From Planctomycetia bacterium (GTDB taxonomy: Bacteria; Planctomycetota; Planctomycetia; Pirellulales; UBA1268), in the NCBI GenBank assembly GCA_009923125.1, contig RFUD01000051.1:1-10256 (forward strand): a stretch of DNA of 10,256 bases. Reading direction: 5' to 3'. The notes below the pieces were generated by a model. The model worked only from the letters and a program-made list of their open reading frames with translations, was not told the origin of the DNA and searched no databases. The position numbers were made by a program, and so were the translations under genes. Positions 5,942 to 10,256 of this stretch are shown piece by piece (positions within the stretch are counted from its first letter, which is position 1; every line of letters starts with the position of its first letter).

Positions 5942-8182
5942 TCACCCGAGCGGCAGCCGCACCGTCACCGTGGTGCCGCGGCCGGGATCGCTGTGGATGT
6001 CGAGTGTGCCGCCGATCCGCTCCACCCGTTCCCGCATGCCGTCGAGGCCGAAGTGGCCCTGGGGGGCCCCATGCCGCGCGGCGGGATCGAAGCCGCGGCC
6101 GTCGTCGGCCACCTCGAGCACGATTGCATCGCCCGGCGGCGGCATGTGCAGCCGCACCGTCGTGGCGGTGGCCGCCGCATGCCGCGCCGCGTTGAGCATC
6201 GCCTCCTGGGCCACGAGCAGCATGTTGCCCGCGGCGAAGTCGGGGAGCGCCGGCAGATCGGCGGCGACGTCGGCCTCGATCGCGGCGTCGTGCTCCTGTG
6301 CGAGCCGCGCGGCCAGCTCGCGCACCGCCTCGGCGAGCGTGCGGTCGGTCGGCGACGTGGCCCGCAGCGCCCACACCGTGCCCCGCAGCTGCTCCACCGC
6401 ATGGCCCACCATCCGATCGACGATGTCGAGGTGGCGCGGCGCGTCGGCGGCCAGCGTCCCGTCGTTGGCCCGGCAGGCCGTGAGCTGGTAGCCGATGCCA
6501 GTCACCGTCTGGAGGACGGTATCGTGGAGGTTGGCCGCGAGCCGGTTGCGCTCGCGGAGCGTCGCCTCGAACTCGACGGCCGACTGCTGCCGGTGCTGCA
6601 TCGACGCGGCGAGGTCGACCGCCTGCCTCCGCACCCGGCGGCCGAGCAGCACGACGCCGCCGATGCTCGCCGCGAGCCCGGCCGTGGCGGCGGCGAGCAC
6701 CGCCGCCAGCCGCCGCGGCGTCCACCACGAGGCCGCCTGCACGACCGCGATGTCGGCCGCGTCGCGGGCGAGCACGGTGATCCGCTGCACCGTGGGATGA
6801 TCGACGATCAGGCCGTTGATCCGCGCGCCGTCGAGGTCGAGCTGGAGGATGCCCGCCACCGCCACGGTGTTTCCCACCGCGAGCCGTGCGCGGGCCGGCG
6901 GCGTGGGCTGGTCGCCGAGCGTGGCGAACCACTGGCCGCCGGGGGAGGAGAGCGTGGCCGTGAGCCCCGCGGGAGTTTTCTCCACCGCCTCGACCACGCC
7001 CGTGCAGCGGACGAGCCGGCCGTCGTGGCTGCCGGGCTCGGTGTTCCACGTCACCCTGCGAAAGTCGTTGGCCACCCGCGCGATCTCGGTCACGGCGAGC
7101 GGTTCGGGCTCCGGCGGCGGCCCGGAGCCGACCCGCCGGGCCACGGCAAACGTGAGGCCGGCGATGCTGCGGCCCATGTCGAGAAAGCCCGCCACCCGCA
7201 CGCGATCGCCGGGGATGAACTGCGGCTCGCCGGCCGCCGCGGCCGGGGCGAGGTCGATGCGGACGGCCGCGCCTGTATCCTGCAGGAAGAGGAGCCCGGG
7301 GGCGGCGTACGACACGGTCCCCTCCGTGCGGATGCGGTGACCGGTGCGCTCTTGCACCTGAAATCGGCCGAGTTCGTCGAGCGGCGTGGTCTCGCCGGCG
7401 AACGGGTCGGAAGGGGCCGGCGCGAGGATCTGGAGATCGTCCGGATCGGTGACGAGGACCGAGGGCGCGACGAACTGGCCGCGACTATTGCGCAGCGCAG
7501 ACGCGAGCCCCGTGACCTGAATCTCCGCATCGACGAGCCGGCCGGAGTCGAGCTGCTGGTCGGTGGCCAGCCACGAGATGCTCAACGGCCAGCCGCCGGC
7601 GTCGAGCATGAGCATCGGAATCGACTTATCACGGTGCCCCGCGGTGCGCTCGCCGAACCCATGCACCACGCCCTGCACCGTCACCCACCGTGCCTCGTCG
7701 CCGCCCCGGGCCAGCCGGCTCAGATCCGCCGGCACCGGCGGCGGCACCGGCCCGCGGCCGACGACGCGGGTGCGGCGACCGCTGATCGCAGGGGCATAGC
7801 CGGCGGCGAGCACGCTTCCCTCGATCTCGACGATCATGCCCCGCTCGATCGTCGGGGCGGAGCCATCGTCGGCCTTCACGCGACCGAATCCGGCGACGAA
7901 GATCGGGCTCTCCCCGTCCTGGATCACGAGGGCCGGAGCAGGCGTCGAAGTGACGACGCCGCGGACGACGGCCTCGGGCTTCGCGTCGACCTCGGCGGGC
8001 GAGAGCGCGAGGATTGCCGCGATCGACCGCAGCGGCTCGCCCGCGGCGGACGCAGCGGCAGGCGCCGCATCGGCGGTGAGGCCCGTAATGTCGGGCCACG
8101 CCCAAGCGAGCGCCGCGATCGCGCCCCGCATGAGCCACGATTGCAACGCGCCGGATCGGTGCATGGCCGCGGGTGTGTGCAT
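5942..8182 (-). CDS. Membrane sensor histidine kinase with OB-like periplasmic repeats (HisKA_3/HATPase_c)
   Basis: The protein has 746 residues from ATG 8182. An N-terminal hydrophobic stretch (about 16-35, rich in Ala and Trp) looks like a signal peptide or anchor. Residues about 50-470 form at least three to four beta-rich repeats with the pattern RGVVT..LVIQDG, VQGVVHGFG, TEGTVSY..LLFLQDTG and CTGVVEA. This pattern occurs in kinases of planctomycetes and verrucomicrobia as an OB-like sensor. A transmembrane helix follows WWTPRR at about 492-513. The dimerisation domain has ERNRLAANLHDTVLQ with phospho-acceptor H553 (HisKA_3, NarX type). The ATPase domain has the N-box around N664 (QEAMLNAARHA) and the G-box DDGRGFD near 692. 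The kinase is thus complete and should phosphorylate the regulator encoded downstream. Its ligand is unknown. The start follows CGGGGA, and a TACACT hexamer lies only six bases before the ATG. In-frame codons upstream of 8182 show no family character. Confidence 0.88.
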   Translation of the reverse strand: MHTPAAMHRSGALQSWLMRGAIAALAWAWPDITGLTADAAPAAASAAGEPLRSIAAILALSPAEVDAKPEAVVRGVVTSTPAPALVIQDGESPIFVAGFGRVKADDGSAPTIERGMIVEIEGSVLAAGYAPAISGRRTRVVGRGPVPPPVPADLSRLARGGDEARWVTVQGVVHGFGERTAGHRDKSIPMLMLDAGGWPLSISWLATDQQLDSGRLVDAEIQVTGLASALRNSRGQFVAPSVLVTDPDDLQILAPAPSDPFAGETTPLDELGRFQVQERTGHRIRTEGTVSYAAPGLLFLQDTGAAVRIDLAPAAAAGEPQFIPGDRVRVAGFLDMGRSIAGLTFAVARRVGSGPPPEPEPLAVTEIARVANDFRRVTWNTEPGSHDGRLVRCTGVVEAVEKTPAGLTATLSSPGGQWFATLGDQPTPPARARLAVGNTVAVAGILQLDLDGARINGLIVDHPTVQRITVLARDAADIAVVQAASWWTPRRLAAVLAAATAGLAASIGGVVLLGRRVRRQAVDLAASMQHRQQSAVEFEATLRERNRLAANLHDTVLQTVTGIGYQLTACRANDGTLAADAPRHLDIVDRMVGHAVEQLRGTVWALRATSPTDRTLAEAVRELAARLAQEHDAAIEADVAADLPALPDFAAGNMLLVAQEAMLNAARHAAATATTVRLHMPPPGDAIVLEVADDGRGFDPAARHGAPQGHFGLDGMRERVERIGGTLDIHSDPGRGTTVTVRLPLG

Positions 8183-8188
8183 TCCCCG

Positions 8189-8194
8189 AGTGTA
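8189..8194 (-). promoter_or_regulatory. Candidate -10 box for the histidine kinase (possible leaderless start)
   Basis: On the minus strand TACACT is followed by CGGGGA and then the ATG at 8182. A start of transcription seven bases after a -10 element would fall on the ATG itself, giving a leaderless or nearly leaderless message. No clear -35 element is seen. This is weak evidence from a single hexamer. Confidence 0.25.
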
Positions 8195-8200
8195 GCCGGG

Positions 8201-8236
8201 CGGAAAAAGGGGACGCCACCAGCTACAATCGTGGTG
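8201..8236. repeat. Degenerate relative of the GGAAAA..GCCACC repeat in a divergent promoter
   Basis: GGAAAAAGGGGACGCCACCA at 8202-8221 closely resembles the left arm at 3778 (GGAAAAAAGTGACAGCCACC). CACCA at 8217-8221 can pair with TGGTG at 8232-8236, but the remainder of the stem is poor. It lies between the divergent kinase and MNT genes. It may be an eroded copy of the same dispersed element. Confidence 0.35.
8224..8229 (+). promoter_or_regulatory. Candidate -10 box for the second MNT/HEPN operon
   Basis: TACAAT differs from the consensus TATAAT at one base and sits 37 bases before the GTG at 8267. It falls in the loop of the weak hairpin above and faces away from the kinase promoter. No recognisable -35 box lies 17 bases upstream. 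AGGA at 8253-8256 is a reasonable ribosome site, 10 bases before GTG 8267. Confidence 0.35.
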
Positions 8237-8266
8237 TTCCCGACACCTCTTGCAGGACGGCCGGAC

Positions 8267-8569
8267 GTGAGACTCACCCACGCACAGCGCGAGCAGATCA
8301 TGCGGGCGATCCACGAGCGGATCGGCGGCGATGCGGAGGTTTGGCTGTATGGCTCCCGTGCCGACGACGGCGAGCGCGGGGGCGACGTCGACCTGCTGAT
8401 CCGCACGGGACGGGCCGTGGCGGTGCTCGATCAGGCTGCCTTGCAGGACCGGCTCGAACGCGACCTGCTGCTGCCCGTCGATGTCTCCTTCATCGACCCC
8501 GCCAAGGGCATGACCCGGTTCCAACGGCTCGTGGCAGCCGGTGCCCTTTCACTGGGGGCGACCCGATGA
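8267..8569 (+). CDS. MNT-type nucleotidyltransferase antitoxin (MntA-like), module 2
   Basis: This 100-residue minimal nucleotidyltransferase starts from GTG at 8267. The catalytic signature is WLYGSR at 26-31 followed by ERGGDVDLLI. This gives G29-S30, nine residues, D40-x-D42, with the third carboxylate in LLPVDVSF (D72). All catalytic acids are present. The GTG is preceded by AGGA at 8253-8256, and homology begins right after it (LTHAQREQIMRAI). The long open frame reaching back to 5105 in the same frame is only antisense to the kinase and is not coding. The stop overlaps the HEPN start as ATGA (8566-8569), classic translational coupling. The role is the same as in module 1, AMP transfer to the HEPN partner. 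The two MNT proteins share the motif layout but differ widely elsewhere, so this is a separate module rather than a recent duplication. Confidence 0.87.
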   Translation: MRLTHAQREQIMRAIHERIGGDAEVWLYGSRADDGERGGDVDLLIRTGRAVAVLDQAALQDRLERDLLLPVDVSFIDPAKGMTRFQRLVAAGALSLGATR

Positions 8570-9129
8570 CTGCCTCGCTCGACGACAGCCGCGGGCACCT
8601 CGCCGATCTCGTCGAAGCCTGCCAGCGGTGCGCGTGGCACCTCGACGCGACAGCCGCGCGGATCGAGTGGCCGCTCACGCCCGCCACGCTCGAACAGCGG
8701 CAAATGGATCTCGGCCTCTTCGAGCCGCTCGCCGCCCTGAACGAGCGTTTCGCCAAACTCCAGGATCTGCTCAGTACCACCATGCGGCACCTCTGCGAAC
8801 TCTGCGGCGAACGGTCCGACACGTTCCTGCGGGTGCTGGCATTTTGCGAGAAGGTGGGAATCGTCCCGTCGATGGAAGCCTGGCAGGCGTGCCGGAGCCT
8901 GCGGAACCGCGCGGCCCATGATTATGGAATCGATTTCGCATTGACGACAGCGCACTTCAACGCCCTCCACGGCCAGATCCCGCTGCTGACGGAGGTGGCT
9001 CTCGCCTTGGGCGATCACGTCAAGAGTGCACTCGGGATCGAACCCGCTGATCGCCGCTTCGCAATAGAGCGGAAAAAGAGCCGCAGCTCAGTTCGGGCTG
9101 CAGTCCATACACTGCTCAGGCGAACGTGA
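8566..9129 (+). CDS. HEPN-domain ribonuclease toxin (HepT-like), module 2
   Basis: This 187-residue helical protein begins at ATG 8566, overlapping the MNT stop by four bases. The HEPN signature Rx4HxY appears as RNRAAHDY (R113, H118, Y120), so both RNase residues and the AMP-accepting Tyr are kept. The segment LNERFAKLQDLLSTTM at about 64-79 is the same type of helix as in the first HEPN protein. About 20 residues of basic tail (IERKKSRSSVRAAVHTLLRR) follow the region typical of the family. The tail's last codons overlap the 3' end of the convergent SGNH gene by 14 bases, and it may be a read-through extension. Expected role: a cytoplasmic RNase toxin controlled by the upstream MNT enzyme. 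Confidence 0.86.
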   Translation: MTASLDDSRGHLADLVEACQRCAWHLDATAARIEWPLTPATLEQRQMDLGLFEPLAALNERFAKLQDLLSTTMRHLCELCGERSDTFLRVLAFCEKVGIVPSMEAWQACRSLRNRAAHDYGIDFALTTAHFNALHGQIPLLTEVALALGDHVKSALGIEPADRRFAIERKKSRSSVRAAVHTLLRRT

Positions 9130-10256
9130 TCCGGCGGCCGCTCGAGGTGTCGGCCCGGCTCTTGGACTGCGGACCTGCTTTCAGGATGGTGTCCGCCAGG
9201 ATCTCGGCAATCTGCTTCTTGCCCTTCTCGTCGGGATGGATGCCGTCGGGGAAGCCCGTGTAGTCGTGCCCGAGCCTCCGGCTCACCGGTGCGACGACCA
9301 GGCCTTCGTCGATGGCGATGTCTTGGATGACCGTGTTGGCCGCAGCCGTCCAATCCTCGAAGTCGTGCCGCGGATAGATCGACGGCGAAATGGTCTGCAC
9401 GACCACAAGGGTGTCGGGCAGGGCCCGCCTGATCTCCCGGATCACGTTCCTGTAAACCCTCTCGAACTCACGCAGCCCTTCTTCCGGCTTGCCATGGAGA
9501 TTCCAGAAGTAGTTGTCGTTCGTCCCGTATTCCATGACGAAGATTCGCGGCCGGCGATCGATGACGTCGCGGACGTAGCGGTTCACGCCGTTTTCGGCGC
9601 GGTGGGTGTTCGGGGGGTAGGTGATGTCCGTCAAGGCCGTGCCGCCGATCCCCTTGTTTTCGAAGACGATGCCAGGATGGGCCTTCTGGATCAGCGGCAC
9701 GACCAATGTGCCGTACCCGCCGGCGACGATGCTGTCGCCGAAAATGAGCAGGGTGTTGTTCAGCCCCAGAGGGCGCTCCTGCGCCGCGGCCGTCAGCCGG
9801 GGAGGCGTGGCGGCGAGCGCCTTGGCCCACAGGCGGGCCATCAGCTCCACGCCGGCGGCGTTCGGATGAACGGGGTCGTTGCCGTAGTATTTCGCCCTCT
9901 TCCCCTCGTAGGCCGCGAAGAAGTCGGGCCCGCGTCGCAGGCCTTTGTCGGCGATGAGCCTGCCGATCTCCTGCGCATAGGCGGCGAGGATCTCGGCGGC
10001 CCCCGGGGCGTAGTCGTAGGAGGGCGTCGCCAGGTAGATGTTTGCGGGGTCGGCTCCATACTCGGTGCGCAGGATGTCGACCATGGCGGAGAGGTTGGCC
10101 GCCACCTCCGCCGCCGGGAGCTTCGCCCGCTCGTCGTTCACTCCCAGGTGGATGAGCCAGACGTTCGGCTTCAGCAGCCGCATCCGCTCCTGCCAGCCCT
10201 TGTCGGACCGCATCATGGCCAGGTAGCGGCCGGTGGTGATCCCGCCCCAGCCTTCG
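9116..10256 (-). CDS. Tandem SGNH/GDSL hydrolase-domain protein, 5' end outside window
   Basis: The frame is open to the window edge (EGWGGITTGRYLAMMRS reads in continuously), so the start lies beyond 10256. ATG 10216 is internal. Numbered from that Met, the first SGNH domain shows block III LIHLGVNDE (N27) and block V DPVHPN (D114, H117). Its GDS block I would lie outside the window. The second domain is complete: block I LLIFGDSIVAGGYG (S162), block II NKGIGGT, block III MEYGTNDN, and block V FPDGIHPDEKG (D324, H327). These Ser-His-Asp esterases deacetylate or de-esterify carbohydrates, lipids and similar substrates, and planctomycetes carry many. No substrate can be assigned. Its location, whether exported or cytoplasmic, cannot be judged without the N-terminus. 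The TGA at 9116-9118 lies inside the convergent HEPN gene. Confidence 0.87.
   Translation of the reverse strand, partial: EGWGGITTGRYLAMMRSDKGWQERMRLLKPNVWLIHLGVNDERAKLPAAEVAANLSAMVDILRTEYGADPANIYLATPSYDYAPGAAEILAAYAQEIGRLIADKGLRRGPDFFAAYEGKRAKYYGNDPVHPNAAGVELMARLWAKALAATPPRLTAAAQERPLGLNNTLLIFGDSIVAGGYGTLVVPLIQKAHPGIVFENKGIGGTALTDITYPPNTHRAENGVNRYVRDVIDRRPRIFVMEYGTNDNYFWNLHGKPEEGLREFERVYRNVIREIRRALPDTLVVVQTISPSIYPRHDFEDWTAAANTVIQDIAIDEGLVVAPVSRRLGHDYTGFPDGIHPDEKGKKQIAEILADTILKAGPQSKSRADTSSGRRITFA

Noticed and set aside
5105..8569. A 1154-codon open frame on the plus strand
   Set aside because: It is antisense to the kinase and regulator, is arginine- and histidine-rich without any domain, and stays open only because of GC-rich codon bias. 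Its last 100 codons are the real second MNT gene.

Overview
The window looks like a GC-rich chromosome segment from a planctomycete, probably of the Pirellulales type. The basis is gene content: a XylR-type regulator with a sugar-binding-like domain and an AraC tail, a PIG-L deacetylase start, a DUF6259-type glycoside-hydrolase-like protein, tandem SGNH hydrolase domains, and a GGAAAA..GTGNCAGCCACC repeat. The taxonomic placement is an inference.

Positions 1-2850 are a patchwork of damaged genes. A XylR/AraC regulator carries an internal deletion and frameshift. About 25 codons of a PIG-L gene follow it. Then come a minus-strand DUF6259 gene without its 5' part and an in-frame chimera of a carboxypeptidase-regulatory-like head with a PIN-nuclease tail. 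A similar scar near 4455 joins the front of an AAA_14/DUF4143 ATPase to the back of a lactonase gene. Neighbouring fragments keep the orientation expected if DNA had simply been deleted between once-separate genes.

Two intact-looking HEPN/MNT (HepT/MntA-type) toxin-antitoxin modules lie at 2984-3777 and 8267-9129. Each has an MNT antitoxin with GSx9DxD followed by an overlapping HEPN toxin with Rx4HxY. The first ends at a long inverted repeat that is also a plausible bidirectional terminator. The second starts beside a degenerate sequence that resembles one arm of that repeat.

From 5194 to 8182 on the minus strand lies a two-component system. It has a large membrane histidine kinase (OB-like beta-rich sensor, HisKA_3, HATPase) and a downstream NarL/FixJ response regulator. 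The regulator can be read from its ATG only through a -1 shift at an A8 tract. The kinase and the second MNT gene are divergent and share an 84-base promoter region.

The window ends inside a minus-strand gene with two SGNH hydrolase domains, whose 3' end overlaps the second HEPN gene by 14 bases.
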